Shown here: positions 55,071 to 63,186 of the stretch, in pieces
How the letters are laid out: each line of letters starts with the position of its first letter
Numbering within the stretch: the stretch's first letter is position 1
NCBI RefSeq assembly: GCF_000422805.1
Contig: NZ_AUGT01000012.1
Coordinates: 248,001 to 312,000 of the forward strand
Length of the DNA stretch: 64,000 nucleotides
Direction of reading: 5' to 3'
Source of the DNA: Nocardioides halotolerans DSM 19273
Lineage (GTDB): Bacteria; Actinomycetota; Actinomycetes; Propionibacteriales; Nocardioidaceae
The notes under the pieces: generated by a model
Told to the model about the DNA's origin: nothing
What the model saw: only the letters and a program-made list of their open reading frames with translations
The model's database searches: none
Made by a program: the position numbers and the translations under genes

Positions 55071-55121
55071 GGGGCTGCCGGGGGTGGCGGGGGCTGCCGG
55101 GGCTGCCGGGGCTGCCGGGGG
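55071..55121 (+). repeat. G-rich tandem repeat, G-quadruplex candidate
   Basis: Six tracts of four or five G, separated by 4-5 bases, mostly in the form GGGGCTGCC. It lies between the eamA stop and a 69-base hairpin element, on the plus strand. Confidence 0.75.
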
Positions 55122-55131
55122 CTGCCCCCAC

Positions 55132-55200
55132 GAAACTGGCGCTGACCGGATGGAGTTCCTTGCGGTCAGCGGCAGTTTCACCGGGTACCCGGTGAAACTG
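55132..55200. repeat. 69-base double-hairpin element, copy 2 (inverted)
   Basis: Same architecture as 22331-22399 but in reverse: the 17-base-arm hairpin (55132-55148 with 55163-55179) comes first and the perfect 28-base palindrome (55173-55200) second. The reverse complement matches copy 1 at 65 of 69 positions, with the four differences placed symmetrically in the hairpin and loop. It ends three bases before the -35 element of the P450 operon. Confidence 0.85.
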
Positions 55201-55202
55201 CC

Positions 55203-55244
55203 TTGACTAGAACGAGAACACGTTCTAACTTGGACACGTGTCCA
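55203..55244 (+). promoter_or_regulatory. Promoter and nested operators of the CYP51 operon
   Basis: -35 TTGACT (55203-55208) and -10 TAACTT (55226-55231) are separated by 17 bases; the GTG start follows six bases later, so the transcript is leaderless. The spacer holds TAGAAC-N8-GTTCTA (55208-55227), with an inner AGAAC-AC-GTTCT. A perfect palindrome TGGACACGTGTCCA (55231-55244) covers the start codon. The inner repeat resembles the KstR consensus TNNAACNNGTTNNA except for the first T. Confidence 0.7.
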
Positions 55245-55828
55245 GTCAGGTGTCCACCCTGCCGCGGCGGGGCCTGAACGCCCGGCAGGCGGAGACGGTC
55301 CAGAAGCTTCTGGACGCCGCGGCGCAGGAGCTGGCCGCGGTCGGGCCGGAGGCGCTCACCATCCGCACGGTCGCCGGCCGCGCGGGGGTCTCGCCGGCCA
55401 CGGCGTACACCTACTTCGGCTCCAAGAACCACCTCTACGCCGAGCTGTTCCACCGCAAGGTGCTGCTCGAGCACCCCGTCGAGCAGGCCGTCGAAGTTGG
55501 CGGCCGCACGCCGGTCGAGCGGGTCGCCGCGGTCACCCGGCACCTCGCGACGGTGCTCGGCGCGAGCCCGCACCTCGCCTCGGCGGCCAACCACGCGCTG
55601 CTCGGCACCGACCCCGACGTCGAGCGGCTGCGGATCGTGATCGGCGCGGAGATCCACGACCGGTTCCGCAGCGCACTCGGGCCCGACGCCGACGCCGAGC
55701 TCCTCGACGCGCTCACGCTCGCGCTCACCGGCGCGCTGCTCCAGACCGGCATGGGGCTGATCTCCTACGACGACCTGGCCGACCGGCTCGACGCCGTCAT
55801 GGCCACGATCCTCCGAGGCAACGCGTGA
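55238..55828 (+). CDS. TetR/AcrR regulator heading the CYP51 operon (Rv0767c-like)
   Basis: A 196-residue regulator. The helix-turn-helix is IRTVAGRAGVSPATAYTYFGSKNHLY, given as VAGRAGVSPATAY and FGSKNHLY. It is first in a ten-gene operon and in the position of Rv0767c beside the mycobacterial cyp123-cyp51 genes. Two inverted repeats overlap its promoter and start codon, so it probably represses the whole operon. Its stop overlaps the P450 start. Start GTG 55238 is set by the promoter; GTG 55250 is an alternative. Confidence 0.87.
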   Translation: MSSQVSTLPRRGLNARQAETVQKLLDAAAQELAAVGPEALTIRTVAGRAGVSPATAYTYFGSKNHLYAELFHRKVLLEHPVEQAVEVGGRTPVERVAAVTRHLATVLGASPHLASAANHALLGTDPDVERLRIVIGAEIHDRFRSALGPDADAELLDALTLALTGALLQTGMGLISYDDLADRLDAVMATILRGNA

Positions 55829-57057
55829 GCGCGGTGACCAGCGACCGGGTCGTGCTGGACCCGTACGACTACGCCTTCCAGGACGACCCCTACCCGACGT
55901 ACGCCTGGCTCCGCGAGCACGAGCCGCTGCACCACAACCCCGCCCTCGACCTGTGGGCGCTGACCAGGCACGCCGACATCGCCGACGCCGTGCGCGCCGA
56001 GGGCACCTACTCCAACTCCCGGGGCGTCGCCATCGAGGACTCGGCGTGGGGCCCGGACGCGCACAAGGTGATGTCGATCCTCGGCATGGACCCGCCCCGG
56101 CAGACGCGGCTGCGCTCGCTGGTGTCCCGCGGCTTCACGCCGCGCCGGGTCCACGACCTGCTGCCGCGCATCCAGGAGCTCACCGACCGCTACCTCGGCG
56201 AGTGCCTCGACCTGGCAGCCGACGGCGCCGGGTTCGACTGGATCACCGACTTCGCCGGCAAGCTGCCCATGGACGTCATCTCCGAGCTGATGGGCGTCCC
56301 CGAGGACGACCGCGCGGAGGTACGCCGCCAGGCCGACGTCGTCGTGCACCGCGAGGACGGCGTCTACGACGTGCCGCCGGCGGCCATGGACGCCTCGCTG
56401 TGGCTCGTCGGCTACTACCAGGCGATGGTCGACGAGCGACGGCGTGTGCCGGCCGACGACCTCACCTCCGCGCTGGTCGAGGCCGAGGTCGATGGCGAGC
56501 GGCTCACCGACGAGGACGTCATCGCGTTCCTGTTCCTCATGGTCGTCGCCGGCAACGAGACGACCACGAAGCTGCTCGGCCACGCGCTGTTCCACCTCAC
56601 CCGGCACCCCGGCCAGCTGGCCGAGGTGTTCGGCGGCGCCGGCAACCCCGAGCTGGTCACCCCGTGGATCGAGGAGACGCTGCGCTTCGACACCTCGAGC
56701 CAGCTGCTCGCGCGCTACCTGCTGGAGGACGTCGAGCTGCACGGCCGGGTCGCGCCGCGCGGGTCGAAGCTGCTGCTCTGCCTCGGCTCGGCCAACCGCG
56801 ACGAGCGGGTGTTCTCGCACCCCGACGACTACGACCTCCACCGCGACCCCGACGAGCTCGCCAGGATCCTGTCCTTCGGTGGCGGCCGGCACTTCTGCCT
56901 CGGTGCCAACCTCGCCCGCCTCGAAGCCCGCGTCGCGCTCACCAGCCTCGTCGCCCGGGTCCGGTCGGTCGAGGTCGACCACGCGCGCTGCGTGCGCGTG
57001 CACTCGCTCAACGTGCGCGGCTTCGCCTCGGTGCCGACGACGGTCGAGGCGCGCTGA
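55825..57057 (+). CDS. Cytochrome P450 (CYP123-like position)
   Basis: A 410-residue soluble bacterial P450. The oxygen-activation motif is VVAGNETTTKL (residues 240-250), EETLR is the ExxR pair (E284, R287) and the heme thiolate is Cys358 in FGGGRHFCLG. It lies between the TetR regulator and an SDR, in the place of cyp123 (Rv0766c) in M. tuberculosis, so the CYP123 assignment rests on context as well as similarity. The substrate is unknown; electron supply is probably from the ferredoxin three genes on. The stop overlaps the SDR start by one base. Confidence 0.9.
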   Translation: MSAVTSDRVVLDPYDYAFQDDPYPTYAWLREHEPLHHNPALDLWALTRHADIADAVRAEGTYSNSRGVAIEDSAWGPDAHKVMSILGMDPPRQTRLRSLVSRGFTPRRVHDLLPRIQELTDRYLGECLDLAADGAGFDWITDFAGKLPMDVISELMGVPEDDRAEVRRQADVVVHREDGVYDVPPAAMDASLWLVGYYQAMVDERRRVPADDLTSALVEAEVDGERLTDEDVIAFLFLMVVAGNETTTKLLGHALFHLTRHPGQLAEVFGGAGNPELVTPWIEETLRFDTSSQLLARYLLEDVELHGRVAPRGSKLLLCLGSANRDERVFSHPDDYDLHRDPDELARILSFGGGRHFCLGANLARLEARVALTSLVARVRSVEVDHARCVRVHSLNVRGFASVPTTVEAR

Positions 57058-57839
57058 TGGCGAGCGAGAAGTACGCCCAGCCCGCACGCCGCCCCGCGGT
57101 CGTCACCGGCGCCGGCTCGGGCATCGGCGCGGCCACCGCGCTCAGCCTCGCCCGGGCCGGCTTCCCGGTCGCCCTCGGCGCCCGTCGCGTCGACCGGCTC
57201 GAGGAGGTCGCCGCACAGGTGCGCGCCGACGGCGGCGAGGCCGTCGTGCACGCGCTCGACCTCACCGACGACGCCTCGGTGGCGTCGTTCGCCGAGGCCG
57301 TCGCCGACGAGCTCGGCGACATCGAGGTGGTGGTGTCCAACGCCGGCGCGGTCGGGCCCGGCACGATCACCGACGTCGACCCGGAGCGGTTCACCCGCGA
57401 GCTCGACCTCACCGTGGTCGGCGCGCACCGGCTGGTCCGCGCCTTCGTGCCCGGCATGCAGCAACGGCGTCGGGGCGACATCGTCTTCGTCTCGTCCGAC
57501 ACGGCCGTGCGCCCGCGGCCGTTCATGGCGGCGTACTCGTCGGGCAAGTGGGGCCTCGAGGGGCTGGCGGCGAGCCTGCAGCTCGAGCTCGAGGGGACCG
57601 GCGTGCGCGCCTCGGTCGTGCGGCCCGGCCCGACCTGGAGCGAGATGGGCAGCGACTGGGACCCCGACGACGCGGCGTTCGTGCTCGACCAGTGGGTGCG
57701 CTTCGGGCTCGCCCGGCACCCCCACTTCCTGAAGCCCGCGGCCGTCGCCGACGCCATCACCACCGTCGTGAGCGCCCCGCGCGGCGTGCACCTCAGCCTG
57801 GTCGAGGTCAGCCCCGAGGCACCGCTGGAGGACTCGTGA
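57057..57839 (+). CDS. Short-chain dehydrogenase (Rv0765c-like)
   Basis: A 260-residue NAD(P)-dependent oxidoreductase. TGAGSGIGAATAL is the cofactor loop, VSNAG the structural motif, VSSDTAV carries the catalytic Ser and YSSGK the Tyr-Lys pair. The C-terminal part has a variable substrate loop (RPGPTWSEMGSDWDPDDA). Located between two P450 genes, it probably oxidises an alcohol produced by one of them. Start ATG overlaps the P450 stop; its stop overlaps the CYP51 start. Confidence 0.9.
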   Translation: MASEKYAQPARRPAVVTGAGSGIGAATALSLARAGFPVALGARRVDRLEEVAAQVRADGGEAVVHALDLTDDASVASFAEAVADELGDIEVVVSNAGAVGPGTITDVDPERFTRELDLTVVGAHRLVRAFVPGMQQRRRGDIVFVSSDTAVRPRPFMAAYSSGKWGLEGLAASLQLELEGTGVRASVVRPGPTWSEMGSDWDPDDAAFVLDQWVRFGLARHPHFLKPAAVADAITTVVSAPRGVHLSLVEVSPEAPLEDS

Positions 57840-59206
57840 GCGAGATCCCGATGGTGAGCTTCGCCGTGCCGGACGACGGCCACGGTCACCTCGCCGAGAT
57901 GCGGGTGGACCCGATCGGGCTCTTCCACCGGGTCCGCGAGGAGTGCGGTGACATCGGGCGGTTCCGGCTCGCCGACCGCGACGTGGTGCTGGTCAGCGGC
58001 GCCGAGGCCAACGAGCAGTTCTTCCGGGCGCCCGACTCCACCCTCGACCAGGCCGCGGCGTACCCCTTCATGACCCCGATCTTCGGCAAGGGCGTGGTCT
58101 TCGACGCCAGTCCCGAGGAGCGCCAGCAGATGCTGAAGAACCAGGCGCTGCGCGGCGACATGATGCGCGGCCACGCGCAGACCATCGAGGCCGAGGTACG
58201 CCGGATGGTCGCCACCTGGGGTGCCGACGACGAGCAGGACGACGGGCAGGGCGGCGAGATCGACCTGCTCGACTGGTTCGCGGAGCTCACGATCTACACG
58301 ACCTCGGCGTGCCTGATCGGCAGGCCGTTCCGCGAGGAGCTCGACGCGTCGTTCGCCCGGCACTACCACGAGCTGGAGCGCGGCACCGACGCGATCGCGT
58401 ACGTCGACCCGTACGCCGACATCGAGTCCTTCCACCGCCGCGACGCCGCCCGTGAGCGGCTCGTCGAGCTCGTGCAGGCGATCATCGAGAAGCGCCTCGC
58501 GCGGGGCACGGTGCCGCGCGAGGAGCGCGACCTGCTCGACGTGCTCATCTCGATCGAGATGAGCGCCGACCACATCACCGGCATCTTCATCTCGATGATG
58601 TTCGCCGGTCACCACACCTCGTCGGGGACCGCCGCGTGGGCGCTGATCGAGCTGATGCGCCACCCCGAGGTGATGAAGGACGTCGTCGCCGAGCTCGACG
58701 AGCTCTACGCAGGTCGCCGAGGGGAAGGCACCGTCGAGGTCTCGTTCCAGGCGCTGCGCTCGATCCCTCGGCTGGAGGCGGCGCTGAAGGAGACGCTGCG
58801 GCTGCACCCGCCGCTGGTCATCCTGCTGCGCGTGGTGCAGGAGGAGGTCGAGCTGGCCGGGCACACGATCGCGCCCGGCACGATGGTCGCCGCGTCACCC
58901 CGCGTGTCCAACAGGATCGGCGAGGACTTCCCCGACCCCGACCGGTTCGACCCGGGCCGCTACCTCGACCCGAGGCAGGAGGACCTCCAGAACCGCTGGA
59001 CCTGGATCCCCTTCGGCGCCGGCAGGCACCGGTGCGTCGGCAACGCGTTCGCGATGATGCAGCTCAAGGCGATCTTCTCGGTGATCCTGCGCGACTACGA
59101 GTTCGAGCCGGCACAGCCCCTCGAGACCTACCGCGACGACACCTCGAAGATGGTCATCCAGCTCGAGCAGCCGTGCCGGGTCCGCTACCGGAGGCGATCG
59201 CGGTGA
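57836..59206 (+). CDS. cyp51: CYP51 family cytochrome P450 (sterol 14-alpha-demethylase type)
   Basis: A 456-residue P450 closely resembling M. tuberculosis CYP51 (Rv0764c, 451 residues). The substrate-recognition stretch AYPFMTPIFGKGVVFDA (residues 75-91) and the I-helix FAGHHTSSGT (256-265) are CYP51 signatures; the ETLR ExxR pair is at 319-322 and the heme Cys400 sits in FGAGRHRCVG. Eukaryotic CYP51 demethylates sterol precursors, but most actinobacteria make no sterols, so the natural substrate is open. No sterol synthesis genes are in the window. It is coupled to the SDR by GTGA and followed by a duplicated spacer and a ferredoxin gene. Confidence 0.94.
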   Translation: MSEIPMVSFAVPDDGHGHLAEMRVDPIGLFHRVREECGDIGRFRLADRDVVLVSGAEANEQFFRAPDSTLDQAAAYPFMTPIFGKGVVFDASPEERQQMLKNQALRGDMMRGHAQTIEAEVRRMVATWGADDEQDDGQGGEIDLLDWFAELTIYTTSACLIGRPFREELDASFARHYHELERGTDAIAYVDPYADIESFHRRDAARERLVELVQAIIEKRLARGTVPREERDLLDVLISIEMSADHITGIFISMMFAGHHTSSGTAAWALIELMRHPEVMKDVVAELDELYAGRRGEGTVEVSFQALRSIPRLEAALKETLRLHPPLVILLRVVQEEVELAGHTIAPGTMVAASPRVSNRIGEDFPDPDRFDPGRYLDPRQEDLQNRWTWIPFGAGRHRCVGNAFAMMQLKAIFSVILRDYEFEPAQPLETYRDDTSKMVIQLEQPCRVRYRRRSR

Positions 59207-59380
59207 CCGGCCTCGGACCGGCGTCAGCAGGTGCCTGCGCTGCGGTGGTCTCGACGAGCTCGACCAGCGCGGGGCGGCTTGCGACGCAGGCTGCGGCACG
59301 GAGGCGGTCGCGGTGACCGGCATCGGACCGGCGTCAGCAGGTGCCTGCGCTGCGGCGGCTGCGGCACGGAGGCGGTCGTG
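59190..59380. repeat. Duplicated spacer between CYP51 and ferredoxin genes
   Basis: A unit of 55-58 bases running from GGAGGCGATCGCGGTGACC to CCTGCGCTGCGG occurs at 59190-59246 and again at 59299-59356; a third partial start (GGAGGCGGTCG) lies at 59369. The first unit is followed by an insertion of about 45 bases containing TGGTCTCGACGAGCTCGACCA, a relative of the repeat at 5766. The first copy includes the end of cyp51. Confidence 0.8.
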
Positions 59381-59578
59381 ATGCGCGTCGTGGCCGACCT
59401 GGACCTGTGCCAGGCGCACCAGATGTGCCAGGGGGAGGCACCCGACGTGTTCGGCTTCGACGCCGGGGCCGACAAGGTCACGCTCCTGCAGGAGCACCCC
59501 GACGAGTCCGTGCGGCCGCAGGTGCAGGCCGCCGTCCGCTACTGCCCCGCCATGGCCCTGAGCATCGAGGAGAGCTGA
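59381..59578 (+). CDS. [3Fe-4S] ferredoxin (Rv0763c-like)
   Basis: A 65-residue electron carrier. Cysteines are CQAHQMC (CxxxxxC) and CPAMAL, the three-ligand pattern of [3Fe-4S] ferredoxins that feed bacterial P450s. The mycobacterial Rv0763c is next to cyp51 and supports its activity. It probably serves both P450s of the operon; no reductase gene is present. The ATG at 59381 follows a duplicated spacer; GTG 59378 is possible. Its stop overlaps the SnoaL start (TGATG). Confidence 0.93.
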   Translation: MRVVADLDLCQAHQMCQGEAPDVFGFDAGADKVTLLQEHPDESVRPQVQAAVRYCPAMALSIEES

Positions 59579-60198
59579 TGTCCGACCTGACCCGCGCCGA
59601 GATCGAGGAGTTCTGGGAGACCTGGCTCGACGTCAACCGCGCGGCCGAGCGCAGTGGCGACTGGACGATCATGGCCGACTGGTACGCCGAGGACGCGACG
59701 TACGGCTGGATGTACACGCCCGACGAGCACTTCATGGCCGTGGGCCGCGAGGAGATCCGCAGGCTGGCGATCGGCCAGGAGATGGCCGGGCTCGACGGGT
59801 GGCACTACGACTACCAGTGCACGATGATCGACGAGGCCAAGGGGATGGTGCTGGGCTTCTGGAAGCAGAAGTCGGGGATCACCGACGACGCCACCGGGCA
59901 GGAGTACGAGATCCTCGGCATCGGCGGCTCGTGGTTCGGCGTCGAGCGGCAGGCGGCCGGCCCCGACGAGGGCACGCTGAAGTTCGCCTGGCAGCGCGAC
60001 TGGTTCGACCTCGGCTCGACCGCCACGACGTTCCTGGCCATCGCCGCGTCCGGCAAGGCGCCGCAGGGGCTGGTCGACCGGATGGGCGTCAACGGCAGGG
60101 AGCTGCCGGGCCACTACACCTACGACGAGCTCCCGTCGACGCTGTGGCCGCCGCCGGTGGAGCGGGGCGACTTCGTGACCCAGGAGTCGGCGACGTGA
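59578..60198 (+). CDS. SnoaL/NTF2-like protein
   Basis: A 206-residue protein of the nuclear transport factor 2-like superfamily. The cone fold is suggested by EFWETWLDVNRAAERSGDW, DWYAEDATYGWMYTPDEHFM and a beta-rich second half with several Trp. Members include hydratases, isomerases and non-enzymatic ligand-binding proteins. It has no counterpart in the M. tuberculosis cyp51 cluster as far as I recall, so it may be a lineage-specific insert. It lies within the operon between ferredoxin and aldehyde dehydrogenase, with overlaps at both ends. Confidence 0.82.
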   Translation: MSDLTRAEIEEFWETWLDVNRAAERSGDWTIMADWYAEDATYGWMYTPDEHFMAVGREEIRRLAIGQEMAGLDGWHYDYQCTMIDEAKGMVLGFWKQKSGITDDATGQEYEILGIGGSWFGVERQAAGPDEGTLKFAWQRDWFDLGSTATTFLAIAASGKAPQGLVDRMGVNGRELPGHYTYDELPSTLWPPPVERGDFVTQESAT

Positions 60199-61649
60199 CG
60201 ACGCCTCCGGCGCAGCTGCTCGTCGACGGCAAGCTGGTGCCGGCGAGCGACGGCGCGACGTTCCCGATCCTCGCCCCCGCGACCGGCGCGGAGATCGGGC
60301 GCGCGCCCGACGCGACGGCCGCCGACGTCGACGCCGCGATCGCGGCCGCCCGGCGGGCCTTCGACGAGACCGGCTGGTCGACCGACGTCGGGCTCCGGGT
60401 CCGCTGCCTGCGTCAGCTCCACCAGGCGCTGCTCGACCACTCCGACGACTTCCGCGCGCTGACGGCGGCCGAGGTCGGGATGCCGGCGTTCATGCAGGTC
60501 GCGGCTGGCTTCGACGCGCCCGTCGAGGGGCTGCGGTGGGTGGCCGACCTCGCCGAGTCCTACGACTACGAGACCGACCTCGGGGTCGCCGAGCCGATGG
60601 GGGTCCCGAGCCGCCGGACCGTCCGCCGCGAGGCCGTCGGCGTGGTCGCCGCCATCACGCCGTGGAACGTGCCGACCCAGATCAACCTCGCCAAGGTCGG
60701 CCCCGCGCTCGCGGCGGGCTGCACGGTCGTGCTCAAGCCGGCACCCGACACGCCCTGGCTCGCGTGCGAGCTCGGACGGCTGGCAGCCGAGCGCACCGAC
60801 CTGCCGCCCGGGGTGCTCAACGTGGTCACGCCGCGCTCCGACGAGGTCGCGTCGGTCCTCGCGACCGACCCGCGCGTCGACATGGTGTCGTTCACCGGCT
60901 CGACGGCGACGGGCCGGGCGATCATGGCCGCGGCGGCTCCGACGCTCAAGCGGGTCTTCCTCGAGCTCGGCGGCAAGTCGGCCGCGATCGCGCTCGACGA
61001 CGCCGACGTCGCGGCCGTCGCGGGCGCCACGGCGTTCGAGGCCTGCATCCACGCCGGCCAGGGCTGCGCGATCACGACCCGACTCGTCGTGCCCCGCGAC
61101 CGGTACGACGAGGCGGTGCAGGTGGCCGCGGCGACGATGGAGTCGATCGGGGTCAGGGACCCGGCCGACCCGGGCGCGATCTGCGGCCCGGTGATCTCGC
61201 GGGCCCAGCGAGACCGGGTCGAGGCCTACCTGCGGCTGGCGGTCGAGGAGGGCGGCAGGTTCGCGACCGGCGGCCACGTCATCGACCGGGACGGGTTCTG
61301 GGTCGAGCCGACCGTGGTGGCGGGACTCGACAACACCTCCCGGCTCGCGCAGGAGGAGATCTTCGGCCCGGTGCTCGTCGTGATCGCGCACGACGGCGAC
61401 GACGACGCGGTGCGCATCGCCAACGAGTCGGCGTACGGCCTCTCGGGCTCGGTCGACTCCGCCGACCTCGAGCGCGCGAAGGCGGTCGCGCGCCGCATCC
61501 GCACCGGCACGCTGGCGGTCAACGGCGGGGTGTGGTTCAGCCCCGACGCTCCGTTCGGCGGCTACAAGCAGTCGGGGGTCGGCCGCGAGATGGGCGTGGC
61601 CGGCTTCGAGGAATACCTCGAGACGAAAGTGATGGCGGAGCCCGCGTGA
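60195..61649 (+). CDS. NAD(P)-dependent aldehyde dehydrogenase (Rv0768 AldA-like)
   Basis: A 484-residue dehydrogenase. The catalytic Cys is in HAGQGCAITTR, the general base Glu in FLELGGKSAAI, and the Rossmann fold has GSTATGR. ITPWNVPTQINLAKVGPALAAG is the N-terminal cofactor region. It probably oxidises an aldehyde released from a P450 product. Rv0768 (aldA) lies next to cyp51 in M. tuberculosis but on the opposite strand; here it is co-directional. Start GTG overlaps the SnoaL stop; it is followed by the SDR with another overlap. Confidence 0.92.
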   Translation: MTTPPAQLLVDGKLVPASDGATFPILAPATGAEIGRAPDATAADVDAAIAAARRAFDETGWSTDVGLRVRCLRQLHQALLDHSDDFRALTAAEVGMPAFMQVAAGFDAPVEGLRWVADLAESYDYETDLGVAEPMGVPSRRTVRREAVGVVAAITPWNVPTQINLAKVGPALAAGCTVVLKPAPDTPWLACELGRLAAERTDLPPGVLNVVTPRSDEVASVLATDPRVDMVSFTGSTATGRAIMAAAAPTLKRVFLELGGKSAAIALDDADVAAVAGATAFEACIHAGQGCAITTRLVVPRDRYDEAVQVAAATMESIGVRDPADPGAICGPVISRAQRDRVEAYLRLAVEEGGRFATGGHVIDRDGFWVEPTVVAGLDNTSRLAQEEIFGPVLVVIAHDGDDDAVRIANESAYGLSGSVDSADLERAKAVARRIRTGTLAVNGGVWFSPDAPFGGYKQSGVGREMGVAGFEEYLETKVMAEPA

Positions 61650-62380
61650 AGAGGTTCGACGGCAAGGTCGCGGTGGTCACCGGCGCGGCCCAGGGGATCG
61701 GCGAGGCGTACGCGCGGGCGCTCGCCGCGGAGGGGGCGTCGGTCGTGGTCGCCGACGTCAGCGCCGAGGCGGGGGAGCAGGTGGCCGCCGAGGTGGGCGG
61801 GCTGTTCGTGCGCACGGACGTGTCGTCCCACGAGTCGGCTGCCGCGATGGTCGAGGCGGCCGTCTCGGCGTACGGCGGGATCGACCTGCTGGTCAACAAC
61901 GCCGCGATCTACGGCGACATGGAGTTCGACCTGTTGGTCAGCGTCGACTGGGACTACTACAGGAGGTTCATGTCGGTGAACATGGACGGCGCGCTGGTGA
62001 TGACGCGGGCCTGCTACCCCGAGATGCACCAGCGCGGCGGCGGCGCGATCGTCAACCAGAGCTCGACCGCGGCCTGGCTCTACTCCGGCTTCTACGGCCT
62101 GGCGAAGGCCGGGGTCAACGCCCTGACCCAGCAGCTGGCGCACGAGCTGGGCGGCATGGGGATCCGTGTCAACGCGATCGCGCCCGGCCCGACCGACACC
62201 GCAGCCACCCACAAGCAGGCCGGTGACGCCGCCCGCGAGCTCGTGAAGGGGATGGCGCTCAAGCGGATGGGCCGTCCCGACGACATGGTCGGTGCTTGCC
62301 TGTTCCTGCTCTCCGACGAGGCGGCCTGGCTGACCGGGCAGATCATCGCGGTCGACGGCGGACAGACGTTCCGCTCATGA
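61646..62380 (+). CDS. Short-chain dehydrogenase (Rv0769-like)
   Basis: A 244-residue SDR. TGAAQGIGEAYARAL is the cofactor loop, NNAA the motif, NQSSTAAW carries the Ser and YGLAK the catalytic pair; GQIIAVDGGQ closes the fold. It is close to FabG-type 3-oxoacyl or hydroxysteroid dehydrogenases. In the operon it follows the aldehyde dehydrogenase, as Rv0769 does in M. tuberculosis. The GTG at 61646 overlaps the preceding stop. The substrate is unknown. Confidence 0.9.
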   Translation: MKRFDGKVAVVTGAAQGIGEAYARALAAEGASVVVADVSAEAGEQVAAEVGGLFVRTDVSSHESAAAMVEAAVSAYGGIDLLVNNAAIYGDMEFDLLVSVDWDYYRRFMSVNMDGALVMTRACYPEMHQRGGGAIVNQSSTAAWLYSGFYGLAKAGVNALTQQLAHELGGMGIRVNAIAPGPTDTAATHKQAGDAARELVKGMALKRMGRPDDMVGACLFLLSDEAAWLTGQIIAVDGGQTFRS

Positions 62381-63186
62381 CGCCCTCCGTCGGCTTCGTG
62401 GGCCTCGGCAGCATCGGGAGGCCGATGGCGCTGCGGCTCGTCGACCTCGACCTGCGCGTCCACGACGTCGCCAGCGAGCCGGTCGCCGAGCTGGTCGCGG
62501 CCGGCGCCGCGGCCGCCTCGTCGGTCGCCGAAGCCGCCGAAGCCGACGTGCTGTGCGTGATGGTCCGCGACGACGAGCAGGTCCGGGCGGTGGCGTCCGA
62601 GGTGATCGCCTCCGGCGCCGCACCGGTGCTGGTGGTCCATTCGACGGTGGCGCCCGGCACGCCCGCCGACCTCGCGTCGCTCGGGCTGCGGGTGCTGGAC
62701 GCTCCGGTGAGCGGGGGCCCGATGGGCGCGGCCGACGGCTCCCTGGCGATCCTGGTCGGCGGCGACGAGGCGTCGTACGCCGTGGCCGAGCCGGTGCTCA
62801 CCCGGATGGGCTCCAAGGTCGTGCACGCCGGACCGCTCGGCGCCGGCACCCGCATGAAGCTCGCCCGCAACCTGATCCACTTCGTCGCGTTCACCGCGGT
62901 CACCGAGGCGCAGCGGCTCGCCGAGGCGTCCGGCCTCGACCTGCTCGCGCTCGGTGAGGTGGTCCGGCACACCGACGCGATCACCGGCGGCCCGGGCGCG
63001 ATCATGCACCGCGACACGACGGCCCCGCTGGCGGCCGACGACTTCTGGCACGGTGTCTTCGACCACGTGCGGGCGCTGGGCGAGAAGGACCTGTCGTTCG
63101 CGATCGAGCTGGCGGCGACACTGGGCGTCGACGTGCCGCTCGCGCAGCTCGCGCGCGAACACCTGGCGAAGGGACTGGGACTGTGA
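62377..63186 (+). CDS. 3-hydroxyisobutyrate dehydrogenase-like oxidoreductase (Rv0770-like)
   Basis: A 269-residue beta-hydroxyacid dehydrogenase. FVGLGSIGRPMALRL is the NAD(P) loop; DAPVSGGPMGAADGSLAI is the substrate-binding motif and KLARNLIHF carries the catalytic Lys position. These enzymes act on 3-hydroxy acids or reduce small carbonyls. It is in the ninth position of the operon, matching Rv0770. The ATG overlaps the SDR stop; its stop overlaps the next start. Confidence 0.9.
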   Translation: MTPSVGFVGLGSIGRPMALRLVDLDLRVHDVASEPVAELVAAGAAAASSVAEAAEADVLCVMVRDDEQVRAVASEVIASGAAPVLVVHSTVAPGTPADLASLGLRVLDAPVSGGPMGAADGSLAILVGGDEASYAVAEPVLTRMGSKVVHAGPLGAGTRMKLARNLIHFVAFTAVTEAQRLAEASGLDLLALGEVVRHTDAITGGPGAIMHRDTTAPLAADDFWHGVFDHVRALGEKDLSFAIELAATLGVDVPLAQLAREHLAKGLGL

